This document shows, one piece after another, positions 32,910 to 42,275 of a stretch of 64,000 bases of DNA (its first letter is position 1; each line of letters starts with the position of its first letter). The notes below the pieces were generated by a model that saw nothing but the letters and a program-made list of their open reading frames with translations, had not been told where the DNA came from and searched no databases. Source of the DNA: an uncultured Butyricicoccus sp. GTDB taxonomy: Bacteria > Bacillota > Clostridia > Oscillospirales > Butyricicoccaceae. Both the position numbers and the translations under genes were made by a program. The DNA lies in assembly GCF_944381005.1 (NCBI RefSeq), contig NZ_CALWJM010000012.1, forward strand, positions 1 to 64,000, written 5' to 3'.

Positions 32910-32948
32910 TTTAAGCCACTCCTTTTTTTGCATCATCTGTGTGCTGTT

Positions 32949-33437
32949 TTATATGAGGATGTCCTGCCTTCCATAAGAACGAACACATCCCTGTCCGTTG
33001 CTGACATCAAAGAGCAAGGTACGCGCTACCGTTCCGCCGACTTCCTCTCTCAGAAGGCGAATACCGGCCTTTTGCAGCGCCCATTTGACGCTCTCAATGT
33101 TTCGTTGTCCAATGCTTCCCAAAATACCGTCGCCCTGCACCTCAAACATGCGCGCACCGCCCGCAATTTTTGCGGTCATGCGCGAGGGCTGCCCGCCGAA
33201 CGCCTGCATTTTTTGCAGCGTTGCCTGGACACCGGTATCTGCATATTTAAACGGATGTGTCCGTCCGCTCTCCATGTTAATCGGCAGCATAATATGTACC
33301 AATGCTCCCAATTTAATCATCGGGTCATACAGACAAATCCCAATACACGAACCAAGCGCATAGGTGACCAATAACCCATGCTGTCGCGCGAATTTCATGT
33401 CGGCGATACCGACCACTTGTTTATCATTCCCTATCAT
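32949..33437 (-). CDS. cheD: Chemoreceptor glutamine deamidase CheD
   Basis: A 162-residue enzyme that deamidates receptor glutamines and binds CheC. The catalytic Cys is in ALGSCIGICLYD, the His in GALVHIMLP, and the Thr/Ser-containing KIAGGARMF and SIGQRNIESVKWAL motifs are present. It is paired with cheC (15-base gap) as in other Firmicutes; CheC with CheY-P pulls CheD from receptors. The ribosome binding site before the ATG at 33437 is weak, so translation may depend on coupling with cheC. Confidence 0.96.
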   Translation of the reverse strand: MIGNDKQVVGIADMKFARQHGLLVTYALGSCIGICLYDPMIKLGALVHIMLPINMESGRTHPFKYADTGVQATLQKMQAFGGQPSRMTAKIAGGARMFEVQGDGILGSIGQRNIESVKWALQKAGIRLLREEVGGTVARTLLFDVSNGQGCVRSYGRQDILI

Positions 33438-33452
33438 GAACCGACACCCAGC

Positions 33453-34073
33453 CTATTTAATTCCTAATCTATATAAAATATAATTGAGCGAATTGATATC
33501 GGGGAACAGCAGCAAATCGTTGTGTACTTGTACCCCATCACAATTAAATTGTCCGCCGACGGTCAACACATGATTGGACTGATTGCCTATCATGGTCATT
33601 GGAACGGTCAAAATACCGCCAAGCATATTCACCGCCATGCTGGGCACCGACATATTGACCTTAATGCCGGACAAATCTGCAATCGCACCCATATAGGATG
33701 AAATCATAATATTGCCCACTTCGGTCAATGCCGAACACGCCATATCATCCAGCTCATCAAAACTTTCGATTTTTTTGCCCAACATACTGTTGACAATCAA
33801 GTTTACAAAATCGAGCTGCTGCACCGACAACATAATGCCGTTGATTTCTCCGCCCAACTTGACCAATACGCTGGCAACAATCAATTCAAAACCGCCGATT
33901 TTTTCAACGGCTTCATTAAATTCCAGCACCTGCACTTTGGGCAGCGACATGGTAACACGCCGTCCAATCAGGTTGCTGAGAGAGGTTGCGGCATTGCCTG
34001 TGCCAATGCTGCCGACCTCACCCAAAGCATCAATGCCGATTTCATTGATTTCTTCATAGCTATTGATTCGCAT
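33453..34073 (-). CDS. cheC: CheY-P phosphatase CheC
   Basis: A 206-residue protein with two repeats of the CheC/FliY fold. The family active site is D/S-x3-E-x2-N. The second site is intact (S114, E118, N121 in SALTEVGNIM). The first reads D15-x3-E19-x2-S22, with Ser in place of the catalytic Asn, so probably only one site hydrolyses CheY-P. The CheD-binding partner gene is adjacent. An AAGG site lies 8 bases before the ATG. In this operon it works beside FliY, which has both sites intact. Confidence 0.95.
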   Translation of the reverse strand: MRINSYEEINEIGIDALGEVGSIGTGNAATSLSNLIGRRVTMSLPKVQVLEFNEAVEKIGGFELIVASVLVKLGGEINGIMLSVQQLDFVNLIVNSMLGKKIESFDELDDMACSALTEVGNIMISSYMGAIADLSGIKVNMSVPSMAVNMLGGILTVPMTMIGNQSNHVLTVGGQFNCDGVQVHNDLLLFPDINSLNYILYRLGIK

Positions 34074-34098
34074 CTGTACGCCTTCTTTCTATCTACAC

Positions 34099-34824
34099 TC
34101 ATCCATTGAGATTGTTGATGGTCGTTTCCACTTCATCACTGGTCCGAATCATAGAAAGCGCGTACGAGAACGCCTGCTGCGCCCGAATCACTTTGGTGAC
34201 TTCACTGGTAATATCGGTATTGGAACGCTCCAGCCAACCTTGCAGCGGCTGCTCGTCAGAAGCCTGTGCCTGACCATTCTTGTCAATCGGGACAAAACGA
34301 TTATCCCCTAGATGCTGCATATCATCACGATTTTGGAACACATATACACCGACCGGCAGCTTTGCATCGACATCAATCACACCATTTGCATTGCGTGCAG
34401 CGGGAATGGTCTGTCCATTGCGGTCTAAAACATAGCGGCTGCCCGAAGAATCGGTCAAATAATAATTGTTGCCGACCTGTGCCATCTGGAAATTACCTGC
34501 GCGGGTATAGCTAATCTCACCGGTCTGCATATCACGCAAGGCAAAAAATCCATTTCCTTCAATGGCATAGTCAAACATGCCGGTTGTTTCATAAATTTCG
34601 CCCTGTGCGAAATTGGTGCTGGTCTTTTCCATGCGCGTACCCGAACCACGCGGCAACTGCGCACCGTCAATACCATTGACATTGGTGTACATGAGTGCCG
34701 AAAAAGCCGGTGTCTGTGCCTTGTACCCTACTGTACTGATATTTGCAGTATTGTTGCTGATAACATTTAATCTTTGCTGTTGATAATATGCCGATGTTGC
34801 GGCTGAATAAAACCCTACATTCAT
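34099..34824 (-). CDS. Flagellar rod/hook-basal-body protein of the FlgF/FlgG family
   Basis: A 241-residue axial protein. The N-terminal Flg_bb_rod motif (LNVISNNTANISTVGYKAQT) and the central FlgE/F/G core (FDYAIEGNGFFALRD, then SYTRAGNFQMAQ) are present. It ends in a C-terminal helix with AQQAFSYALSMIRTSDEVETTINNLNG. It lies directly after a second member of the same family, as flhO-flhP in Bacillus, and is the downstream of the two. The start is the ATG at 34824, which has GGTGG 8 bases upstream; an earlier in-frame ATG at 34854 gives a non-family N-terminus. Distal rod versus proximal rod cannot be told from sequence alone. Confidence 0.9.
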   Translation of the reverse strand: MNVGFYSAATSAYYQQQRLNVISNNTANISTVGYKAQTPAFSALMYTNVNGIDGAQLPRGSGTRMEKTSTNFAQGEIYETTGMFDYAIEGNGFFALRDMQTGEISYTRAGNFQMAQVGNNYYLTDSSGSRYVLDRNGQTIPAARNANGVIDVDAKLPVGVYVFQNRDDMQHLGDNRFVPIDKNGQAQASDEQPLQGWLERSNTDITSEVTKVIRAQQAFSYALSMIRTSDEVETTINNLNG

Positions 34825-34921
34825 TTTATGTTCCACCATCCATAAGATTCGCAATTTACCCTGCTCTTGCGGACATCCGTTTGCCTTTGTGCGCCTACTG
34901 CCTGCGCGTCACCCAATCAAC

Positions 34922-35680
34922 TTATACCCGACCGACATCGCTGACGGCCTTGCCCATAAGCTGGTTATAAATTTTCAAAATCTGCGATGCACTTTGCAGC
35001 GCGCGCTGACTGGACATCATGCGGGTCATTTCTCGAACCGCATCTACATTGGCGTTTTCCACATACTTCCACTGAATAGGCGTGTTGACTGCCTGCACCT
35101 GTCCGTTTGCAACGTATGTGCCTTCACCCTGCTTTTGCAGTGCCTGCTGATAATCGCCGCCCGGCACATCAAATACACCAATTCGACCAGCCAGTGTGCC
35201 ATTCTCCAAAAACAGATTGCCGCTCGCATCTGCGGTAAACGCGTCGGTTCCCAGATAAATCGGCTGACCGTTGGTTCCGAGCACACGTCCTTGACTGGGT
35301 GCTGCCAGATATCCTTCTTCGTCCAGAATAAAGGAACCGTTGCGCGTCAAAACATTGCCATCTTGTCCCTGTACCTGAAAGAAACCGTTTCCGTTAATTG
35401 CAAAATCCAATATCTGACCGGTTTCTTCGAGCACACCTTGCGTGTAATCGGTCTCGACCGCACTCGGCAGCAGCGCCATTGTCTGTGTGCCGATTTCGTT
35501 TGCGTCGGTCTTGTCTCGATTGCCCACCCGGCTAAACATCAGCTCCCGGAACGTACTATCCAAATACGTTTCGGTCTTATAGCCCGATGTGCTGACATTG
35601 CTGATATTGTTGGCAATGACATCCAAATTGCGTGTCTGTGACAACATACCGGATGTTAAATCATAAACTCCTTTAAACAA
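34922..35680 (-). CDS. flgG: Flagellar rod protein FlgG family
   Basis: A 252-residue axial protein. The motif LDVIANNISNVSTSGYKTET begins near residue 19, followed by the core ILDFAINGNGFFQVQGQDGN and a C-terminal VENANVDAVREMTRMMSSQR helix. The last is the classic FlgG/FlgF signature with N-V-D, so this is likely the more FlgG-like of the pair. The start is TTG at 35680, with GGGAG about 9 bases upstream. It follows fliA by 32 bases in the operon. Confidence 0.9.
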   Translation of the reverse strand: MFKGVYDLTSGMLSQTRNLDVIANNISNVSTSGYKTETYLDSTFRELMFSRVGNRDKTDANEIGTQTMALLPSAVETDYTQGVLEETGQILDFAINGNGFFQVQGQDGNVLTRNGSFILDEEGYLAAPSQGRVLGTNGQPIYLGTDAFTADASGNLFLENGTLAGRIGVFDVPGGDYQQALQKQGEGTYVANGQVQAVNTPIQWKYVENANVDAVREMTRMMSSQRALQSASQILKIYNQLMGKAVSDVGRV

Positions 35681-35712
35681 CCGTATCTTCTCCCTTCGTG
35701 ATACAGATACCT

Positions 35713-36486
35713 TCAGGCATCGCGATTAAAACGTTCCATATAAATCCGCAGTTTGCGAATTGCATTTGCGTGAATCTGTGAAATACGCGGTTCACTCACT
35801 TTTAAAACCTGCGCAATTTCCTTCATGTTCAACTCTTTTTCGTAGTATAGTGAAATCACCATACGTTCGTTTTCAAGCAACGAATGAATCCCATCACGCA
35901 ACGCCTGTTTGAGTTCTTCTTCCTGCAAATGCTGTTCGGGTTGATTTTCTGCCTGCGCACACAGTAGAAAATCACTCATCGTGCCCTGTGTGGATTCTTC
36001 CAGCATGGTTTCCAAGGAAAGGACATTGCACAATCCGGTTTTTCCCAGCATTTGCTGATACTTTTCCAGTGACATGCCCAGCCGGTCGGCAACCTCTTGG
36101 TCGGTCGGAGTACGTCCCAGTTCAATAAATAAACTGTTGGCGGCTTGGTCGATATCCCGCAGGCTGCGGCGCACGCTGCGCGACACCCAATCCTGCCTGC
36201 GGGCAAGGTCAATGACAAGTCCTCGGATACGCTTGGAAATATAAGTCTCAAACTTGACGTTTTTAGAGGGGTCGAATTTGTCCACTGCGTTCATGAGCGC
36301 AATGACCCCCTCACTTATTATATCGTCTACTTGCGCAAAATTCAAATATACACCGCGCATTTGAAGGGCGATTCCACGCACAATATGAATATAACGCAGT
36401 ACAATCTCCTGCTTGATAGCCAGTGAACCGGTCTTTCGATACTCTTTTACCAATTCTTCCGCGCTCATCTGCTCCCATTCCGCCAT
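35713..36486 (-). CDS. fliA: Flagellar RNA polymerase sigma factor FliA (SigD, sigma-28)
   Basis: A 257-residue sigma-70-family factor. Region 2 has DDIISEGVIALMNAVDKFDP and FETYISKRIRGLVIDLARRQ. Region 3 carries RSLRDIDQAANSLFIELGRTPTD. Region 4 has a helix-turn-helix, LNMKEIAQVLKVSEPRISQI. It directs late flagellar and chemotaxis promoters and is held by FlgM (encoded at 14971). It lies inside the fla/che operon after flhA, far from the main promoter, so its level may depend on read-through of some 20 kb. The RBS GGGGGGAG is strong. Confidence 0.97.
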   Translation of the reverse strand: MAEWEQMSAEELVKEYRKTGSLAIKQEIVLRYIHIVRGIALQMRGVYLNFAQVDDIISEGVIALMNAVDKFDPSKNVKFETYISKRIRGLVIDLARRQDWVSRSVRRSLRDIDQAANSLFIELGRTPTDQEVADRLGMSLEKYQQMLGKTGLCNVLSLETMLEESTQGTMSDFLLCAQAENQPEQHLQEEELKQALRDGIHSLLENERMVISLYYEKELNMKEIAQVLKVSEPRISQIHANAIRKLRIYMERFNRDA

Positions 36487-36518
36487 GATTCTCCCCCCTT
36501 ACAGTCCGGCAATGGATT

Positions 36519-38591
36519 TTACATGGTGATATTGCCAATCGCCTGAATCTGTACGGTATTGACAATCTCGTTGAAGGAAAGTACATACATATCTGGAAAG
36601 AATTGTTCCAACAAACGCGCGAGATAGACGCGGATGATATGACTGGTCAAGATAATCGGAGATTGCGACAAACCACTGAATTTTTTTGCGCAATCGCTGA
36701 GCTGAGACACCAGTTTTTGCAACAAATCGGGATTGAGTGCCAGATAAACCCCTTGGTCGTTTTTGGTTAGGCTGGAAATAATCGCACGTTCCACTTCGGC
36801 ATCCAGCGTAATCACGCGAAGCTGACCATCCACGCAGAACCGGCGGGTAATGGTACGCTTGAGCGAAGCACGGATATTTTCGGTAATCAAATCCAAATCA
36901 TGGGTTCCGGTAGAGGTTTCAATGATACATTCCAAAATCGTTCCAAGGTCTTTAATCGGAACGCCTTCTTTAAGCAGGTTAGACAGGATTTTCTGGAAAC
37001 CTGCATAACTGATAACATTGGGGAAGGCCTCGTCCACCAGTTCAGGTGATGTTTTCTTGATGGTTTCAATCAACTGAAGGGTTTCGGTACGGCTGAGCAA
37101 TTCATATGTATGCTTTTTGATGGTTTCCGACAGGTGGGTCATCATAACCGATAAGGGGTCGATAACCGTATACCCGTAGATTTCTGCCATTTCCTTGTTC
37201 TCGGGCAAAATCCAGCGGGATGGGATACCGTAAGCCGGTTCAATGGTTTCAATACCATCAATTTCCCCGGCCGGGTTGGGCGGTTCGAGTGCCAGATAAT
37301 AGTCCACCAAAATCTCACCGCGTGCAACCTCTTCATCTTTAATTTTGATGACATATTGGTTGGTTCCCAAGCTGGCCGAGTCGCGCAAACGCACCGATGG
37401 AATAACAAAGCCCATATCCTGCGCATATTGGCGTCGGAAAATAACGATACGGCTGATAAGTTTACCGCCGCTGGCCTCATCTACCATAGGAATCAGACTG
37501 TAACCGAAATCCATTTCAATCGGCTCGACATTGAGCAGCGAATAAACGTTATTGACATCTTTATAGTAATCGGTCTCACTTGGAGCCGCCGCGGCTGCTT
37601 CTTGTTCTTGCGCCTGCGCCTCAGCAGCCAGTGCCAATTCTTCATTCTTGCGAATCTGGGCTGCACTGCGGCGGCTGAGCAAAATCAAACCACCTGCAAT
37701 GATAAATAACTGCAAGTGCGGCGTATTCGGGATAAAACCGAATACTGCCAGAATCACACCGGCCAGCATCAAAGCCTGCGGCTGTGCCAAGAACTGGGTA
37801 ATAACATCCTTATTCAGGCTGCCCTCAGAAACCGCACGGGTAACAATCATACCGGTTGCGGTCGAAATCAACAATGCGGGCAACTGGGATACTAGACCAT
37901 CACCAATGGTTGCAATCGAGTATACTTGCAGAACTTCACCGATTTCCATGGTGCCCTGCACAATACCGATAATCATACCGGCAATAAAGTTAATGGACGT
38001 GATAATGATAGACATAATCGCGTCGCCTTTAACAATCTTGGTTGCACCATCCATTGCGCCGTAGAAATCGGCTTCCTTCTGGATTTTGTAACGACGAGTA
38101 CGCGCCTCTTGTTCGGTAATCAAGCCAGCGCTCAAGTCTGCGTCAATCGCCATCTGCTTACCGGGCATTGCATCGAGGGTAAAACGCGCAGCAACTTCGG
38201 AAACGCGCTCGGCGCCCTTGGTGATAACGATGAACTGCATTAAAACGATGATAAGGAAGATGATAATACCGACGACGATGTTTCCCTGAATAACGAAGCT
38301 GCCGAACGCCTCGATAACCTTACCCGCCTGACCACCCTTGGTCAAAATCAAACGGGTGGACGAGATATTCAAGCCCAAACGGAACAGGGTCGTAACCAGC
38401 AACAGCGATGGAAAAATTGAGAACTCCAGCGCCTCTCCGATATTCATGGTGATAAGCAAGATAATGAGCGCCAGAGAAATATTGATGATGAACATTGCAT
38501 CCAACAATCCTGCGGGTAACGGAACGAGCAGGAAGAGGATGATGACAACCACGAATAGCGATATGATATAATTGTTAAATAGTTTCTTCAT
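36519..38591 (-). CDS. flhA: Flagellar export gate protein FlhA
   Basis: A 690-residue protein. The N-terminal half (~1-310) has eight membrane segments with the FHIPEP signature region (AFGSFVIQGN, ARFTLDAMPGKQMAIDADLS). The C-terminal cytoplasmic half (~350-690) forms the nonameric ring that receives chaperone-substrate complexes. The linker at ~315-350 is Ala/Glu/Gln-rich. It is normal in length. It follows flhB by 40 bases with an AGGAG site. In Bacillus flhF and flhG come next; here fliA does. Confidence 0.97.
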   Translation of the reverse strand: MKKLFNNYIISLFVVVIILFLLVPLPAGLLDAMFIINISLALIILLITMNIGEALEFSIFPSLLLVTTLFRLGLNISSTRLILTKGGQAGKVIEAFGSFVIQGNIVVGIIIFLIIVLMQFIVITKGAERVSEVAARFTLDAMPGKQMAIDADLSAGLITEQEARTRRYKIQKEADFYGAMDGATKIVKGDAIMSIIITSINFIAGMIIGIVQGTMEIGEVLQVYSIATIGDGLVSQLPALLISTATGMIVTRAVSEGSLNKDVITQFLAQPQALMLAGVILAVFGFIPNTPHLQLFIIAGGLILLSRRSAAQIRKNEELALAAEAQAQEQEAAAAAPSETDYYKDVNNVYSLLNVEPIEMDFGYSLIPMVDEASGGKLISRIVIFRRQYAQDMGFVIPSVRLRDSASLGTNQYVIKIKDEEVARGEILVDYYLALEPPNPAGEIDGIETIEPAYGIPSRWILPENKEMAEIYGYTVIDPLSVMMTHLSETIKKHTYELLSRTETLQLIETIKKTSPELVDEAFPNVISYAGFQKILSNLLKEGVPIKDLGTILECIIETSTGTHDLDLITENIRASLKRTITRRFCVDGQLRVITLDAEVERAIISSLTKNDQGVYLALNPDLLQKLVSQLSDCAKKFSGLSQSPIILTSHIIRVYLARLLEQFFPDMYVLSFNEIVNTVQIQAIGNITM

Positions 38592-38631
38592 TCACTTCTC
38601 CTGGTTATGACGAATAATTTGACTGTTATGC

Positions 38632-39702
38632 CTATCCACGAGGCATCTTGCGATGATTAAGTTTATATACATAGACAAGAATATCGGCGATTGCACCATA
38701 ATGTTCGGGTGGAATCTGCTGCCCGATTTCGGTCTGTGCATAGAGCGAACGGGCGAGCGGTCGATTTTCGATAACCGTCACATGATTGGCCTCTGCAATT
38801 TCAACGATTTTGAGCGCGATATGGTCGGCACCTTTTGCGACAACGCACGGTGCTTCGTCACGCTCCAAATCATAGCGCAGTGCAACAGCAAAGTGCGTCG
38901 GGTTACGGATAACCACGTCGGCTTGCGGCACGGCCTGCATCATACGGCTTTGCGCCATACGGCGCTGCATTTCTTTGATTTTTCCCTTAATCTGCGGGTC
39001 GCCTTCTGTCTGCTTATATTCTTCTTTGATTTCCTCTTTACTCATGCGAATCTGCTTTTCATAGCTCCACCATTGGTAGAAGAAGTCAAACGCAGAAACG
39101 ATAGCAAACGCAACACCAATCTGTATAACCATACTAATGATGGTGCTTAAAAGGTAACTGGAAGCCGCAATCAGCGATGTATCCAGTGTTTTTGCAAATT
39201 CTGTCAAATGGTCTTTGACAAAACTGTAAATTAAGTATAATAAAATTGAAATCTTGATGGTACCCTTGAGCACCTCAACCAGACTTTTTGCCGAAAAAAG
39301 TCGCTGTAAACCTTTCAGCGGGCTGAGACGGCTGAATTTTGGCATCAGGTTTTCCACAATGAAAATCGGTTTGGTCTGCGCAATGGTTGCGACAATGCTG
39401 ACCAACATGCCGGTTGCCAGCATAGGCCCTGCGCACACCAAAACAAGATAAGCGAAGTGAAATCCCAATTCCTGTATTTTGGACTCTGTAAGCGGAGAGC
39501 GGTCGGCACTTTGCACCAGACACTGCTCCAAGAAAACCGCAACATTTTCGTATATCATCGGGAATATCAAACGAATCGCTGCAAAGCTGGCAATCAGCGT
39601 TGCTACAACAATGATATCCTGACTGACAAAAATATTACCTTTTTTTCGTTCGTCTCGTCGTTTTTTTGGCGTGGCTTTTTCGGTTTTAGAATCGGCCGCC
39701 AT
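38632..39702 (-). CDS. flhB: Flagellar export switch protein FlhB
   Basis: A 356-residue protein with four membrane segments (~30-210) and a cytoplasmic C-terminal domain containing the autocleavage motif N267-P268-T269-H270. Cleavage between N and P permits the change from rod/hook to filament export under FliK control. The first ~25 residues are basic (KTEKATPKKRRDERKKGN). A stand-alone homologue of the C-terminal domain is encoded at 8252-8614. The upstream RBS is AGGGGGG. Confidence 0.97.
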   Translation of the reverse strand: MAADSKTEKATPKKRRDERKKGNIFVSQDIIVVATLIASFAAIRLIFPMIYENVAVFLEQCLVQSADRSPLTESKIQELGFHFAYLVLVCAGPMLATGMLVSIVATIAQTKPIFIVENLMPKFSRLSPLKGLQRLFSAKSLVEVLKGTIKISILLYLIYSFVKDHLTEFAKTLDTSLIAASSYLLSTIISMVIQIGVAFAIVSAFDFFYQWWSYEKQIRMSKEEIKEEYKQTEGDPQIKGKIKEMQRRMAQSRMMQAVPQADVVIRNPTHFAVALRYDLERDEAPCVVAKGADHIALKIVEIAEANHVTVIENRPLARSLYAQTEIGQQIPPEHYGAIADILVYVYKLNHRKMPRG

Positions 39703-39743
39703 CCGGGAGTTCCCCCCTGTTCAAAAGCCGGTATCTGTGGAAT

Positions 39744-40508
39744 CTATCTGAGTAAGGTCAGTTGGCGCTGAATCTCTGCCAGCATGTCGCTGCCCATACC
39801 GTAAATAAAATCGCCCATGGGATAGAACATCAAAAGCAGCAATATCAGCCCGACCAGTATTTTCAGCTCAATATTTACCGAGAATACATTGATTTGTGGA
39901 ATGGTTTTCATTAAGACACCCATTCCAACCTCGCCCAAAAATTCTGCGGCGAAAATGGGAAATGCCAGTTTTACACCCATTTCTGTACAGGTACAAAACA
40001 GGGTAAAAATGCTTTGTGGTAACTGTTCTCCAAACGCAACTGCACCAAAAGGAATGATGTCGCCCGATGTCATCATCAGCCGAATCAACGTTTGATGCCC
40101 ATTTGCTTCAAAGAACAACAAAATAAACAACACATTGAGCAGCGAAGAAACCGAAGACAATGAAATATTGGAAGATGGGTCGTAAATCTTCGACATATTC
40201 AAACCCATCTGCATATCAATCACTTCGCCCGCCATTGCAATGATATAAAAAAACAGGCTTGTCACAAAGCCCACCACATAACCGACGGCAAATTCCATCA
40301 GCAAACGCAGTGCATATACAATCAGGCTTGTGGGCACAGCCACTGTTTGCGGGACAAGCGGAAGCATCGCCACGGTTAATACAATCGTGACACCCGCTTT
40401 GACATAAGATGGAACATTGGTACGCCCAAGCAATGGATTGAGAAAAATGAACCCACTCATGCGCATCAAAACATAAGTGAGCATGGTCCATTCTGCCCAG
40501 TTAATCAT
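39744..40508 (-). CDS. fliR: Flagellar export gate protein FliR
   Basis: A 254-residue membrane protein that forms the core of the FliPQR export gate. Six hydrophobic stretches and the family motifs FIFLNPLLGRTNVPSYVKAG near the start and NMSKIYDPSSNISLSSVSSL in the middle are clear. It lies 19 bases downstream of fliQ, and flhB follows after 41 bases, the conserved fliP-Q-R-flhB order. Confidence 0.96.
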   Translation of the reverse strand: MINWAEWTMLTYVLMRMSGFIFLNPLLGRTNVPSYVKAGVTIVLTVAMLPLVPQTVAVPTSLIVYALRLLMEFAVGYVVGFVTSLFFYIIAMAGEVIDMQMGLNMSKIYDPSSNISLSSVSSLLNVLFILLFFEANGHQTLIRLMMTSGDIIPFGAVAFGEQLPQSIFTLFCTCTEMGVKLAFPIFAAEFLGEVGMGVLMKTIPQINVFSVNIELKILVGLILLLLMFYPMGDFIYGMGSDMLAEIQRQLTLLR

Positions 40509-40527
40509 GCCACAGGCTCCTTTCGCG

Positions 40528-40788
40528 CTATCCGAGCATCAAATTAAAAATTTCCCTTGTATAGTCCTGCATCATCTCCAGCATTGTGCTGCCGAATAAT
40601 AACAGAATCGCGCCTATCAGAATCAGTTTCGGGACAAAAGATAAGGTCTGCTCGTGAATCTGCGTTGCAGCCTGTAAAATGGCAATCAGAACACCGACTG
40701 CCATACTCAAAATAAGCAGCGGGCCAGCCAACTTAATGACAACTAGGATAGCAGAGTGCATGACATCCATGACCTGTGAATTATCCAT
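40528..40788 (-). CDS. fliQ: Flagellar export gate protein FliQ
   Basis: An 86-residue protein of two membrane hairpins (AILVVIKLAGPLLILSMAVG; LSFVPKLILIGAILLLFG). The family motif Q-A-x-T-x-I-x-E-Q-T-L-x-F-V-P is intact (QAATQIHEQTLSFVPK). Four copies pack around FliP/FliR in the gate. Length and position between fliP and fliR are normal. Confidence 0.96.
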   Translation of the reverse strand: MDNSQVMDVMHSAILVVIKLAGPLLILSMAVGVLIAILQAATQIHEQTLSFVPKLILIGAILLLFGSTMLEMMQDYTREIFNLMLG

Positions 40789-40815
40789 TCTGCGTTTCCT
40801 CCTGGCATTGATTTG

Positions 40816-41469
40816 CTAAAATCCGCGGGCAAGCGTTGAAAATAGAAGTTGCCAGCCATCTACGGTAATAAACAGTAACAATTTAAACGGCATGGATATG
40901 GTCGCCGGCGGCAACATAATCATACCCATTGACATCAGCGTGGCAGACACGATAACGTCAATCAACAAAAACGGGATATACAGGAAAAAACCGATTTCAA
41001 ACGCGCGCTTTAGCTCACTCGTCATAAATGCCGGGACGATAACACGTAAGGGAAGCTGTGTGGGGTCTTCGGTCATTTCGGCTCCAGACAAATCCAAGTA
41101 CATTTCAAGCGAACTGGTTTCGGTCTGTTCGAGCATAAATTGTTTGAGTGGGACTTTTGCGCGATTGAGCGCTTCTTCCTGTGAAATCTGCTGTGCAACA
41201 TACGGTTCATACGCGGTTTGCTGAATCTGCGTAATCACCGGAGACATGATAAACAGCGTCAAAAACAATGAAATACCAACCAAAACATTGTTTGGCGGGG
41301 TGTTCTGTGTTCCCATTGCTGTACGCAAAAAGGAAAGAGAGATGATGATACGGGTAAACGACGTCATCATCACGACAATAGACGGGAGCAAGGTCACCAG
41401 TGTGGTCAAAAGCAGGATTTCCAGCGTTTGCACCTGGTCGCCATTTACATTTATCAGCGCATCGTTCAC
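40816..41469 (-). CDS. fliP: Flagellar export gate protein FliP
   Basis: A 217-residue membrane protein. Family signatures are SFTRIIISLSFLRTAMGTQN with TPPNNVLVGISLFLT, then FMTSELKRAFEIGFFLYIPF and MGMIMLPPATISMPFKLLLF. It lacks the cleavable N-terminal signal peptide present in many FliP proteins, so it is short but complete. The start is GTG at 41469, with GGGGGG about 10 bases upstream. Five copies form the gate with FliQ and FliR. Confidence 0.96.
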   Translation of the reverse strand: MNDALINVNGDQVQTLEILLLTTLVTLLPSIVVMMTSFTRIIISLSFLRTAMGTQNTPPNNVLVGISLFLTLFIMSPVITQIQQTAYEPYVAQQISQEEALNRAKVPLKQFMLEQTETSSLEMYLDLSGAEMTEDPTQLPLRVIVPAFMTSELKRAFEIGFFLYIPFLLIDVIVSATLMSMGMIMLPPATISMPFKLLLFITVDGWQLLFSTLARGF

Positions 41470-41497
41470 CAGTGATTGTCCCCCCTTGTGGAATTAC

Positions 41498-41839
41498 TCA
41501 TTTTTTCTGCTCCGAAAATCCTTTTTTCAGAATATCTACAAAATTTAAATTTTTTTCTTGCGGGTCTTGCATCTTGTAGGTACCTGCCTGGTCTTCGGTC
41601 AATTCGGCTACCAGTTGAATACCAGCAGGCGAGACACCCAGCAGCCAATACCGGCCGCCTGCCTCCACTAGAACCAACTGCTTGTCCTGTGCCAGTGGCA
41701 GGCGGCTGAGCACCTTCATGCCGCCGCCTGTTTGTTGTCCCATAGGCACACAGCCGCTACGAGATGCAATATAGCGGCTGCACCGATAACTCAAATAGAG
41801 TACCAGAATTACCGCAATCAGCATCCACAGCATTTCCAT
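41498..41839 (-). CDS. fliO: Flagellar biosynthesis protein FliO (FliO/FliZ family)
   Basis: A 113-residue protein with one N-terminal membrane segment (LWMLIAVILVLYLSYRC) and a small cytoplasmic beta domain (MKVLSRLPLAQDKQLVLVEA, then GRYWLLGVSPAGIQLVAEL) typical of FliO. It helps FliP assemble into the gate and is encoded directly before fliP. Only 5 bases separate it from cheY, and its own ribosome binding site is poor, so translation is probably coupled to cheY. Confidence 0.9.
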   Translation of the reverse strand: MEMLWMLIAVILVLYLSYRCSRYIASRSGCVPMGQQTGGGMKVLSRLPLAQDKQLVLVEAGGRYWLLGVSPAGIQLVAELTEDQAGTYKMQDPQEKNLNFVDILKKGFSEQKK

Positions 41840-41844
41840 TGCAA

Positions 41845-42204
41845 TCAGCCCAGAATCGAAGTTACGGTTTTCAAGATACGTTCCGGCTTAAACGGCTTTA
41901 CGATGAAGTCCTTTGCACCCGATTTGATTGCCTCGATAACCATTGCTTCCTGACCCATTGCAGAACACATAACAATCGTTGCATTGGGGTCTTTGCCGCG
42001 AATGGTCTTGAGTGCTTCCAGTCCATCCATATTGGGCATCGTGATATCCATAATCACCAAATCGGGATGAATCTCGTCATACTTGGCAACTGCCTGAGCG
42101 CCGTCGGCTGCTTCTTCCAAGTCGGTGTAACCATTCTTGGTCAAAGTATCCTTCAGCATCATTCGCATGAACGCTGCATCATCCACCAGTAAAATCTTAG
42201 CCAT
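41845..42204 (-). CDS. cheY: Chemotaxis response regulator CheY
   Basis: A 119-residue single receiver domain. It has acidic pair D8/D9, phospho-acceptor D53 (VIMDITMPNMDG), Ser in VMCSAMGQE and Lys in KDFIVKPF. CheY-P binds the switch (FliM N-terminus and, here, probably the FliY linker). The start ATG at 42204 gives the family N-terminus MAKILLVDDAAFMR; a TTG nine bases upstream is possible but too near the AAGGA site. It is placed between fliY and fliO, as in Bacillus. Confidence 0.96.
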   Translation of the reverse strand: MAKILLVDDAAFMRMMLKDTLTKNGYTDLEEAADGAQAVAKYDEIHPDLVIMDITMPNMDGLEALKTIRGKDPNATIVMCSAMGQEAMVIEAIKSGAKDFIVKPFKPERILKTVTSILG

Positions 42205-42275
42205 TTCAATCAACCATCCTTTTTTAATTTCGCGCTGTAATTTTCAAATTTATTATTTATATTCAAAACCCTGCG

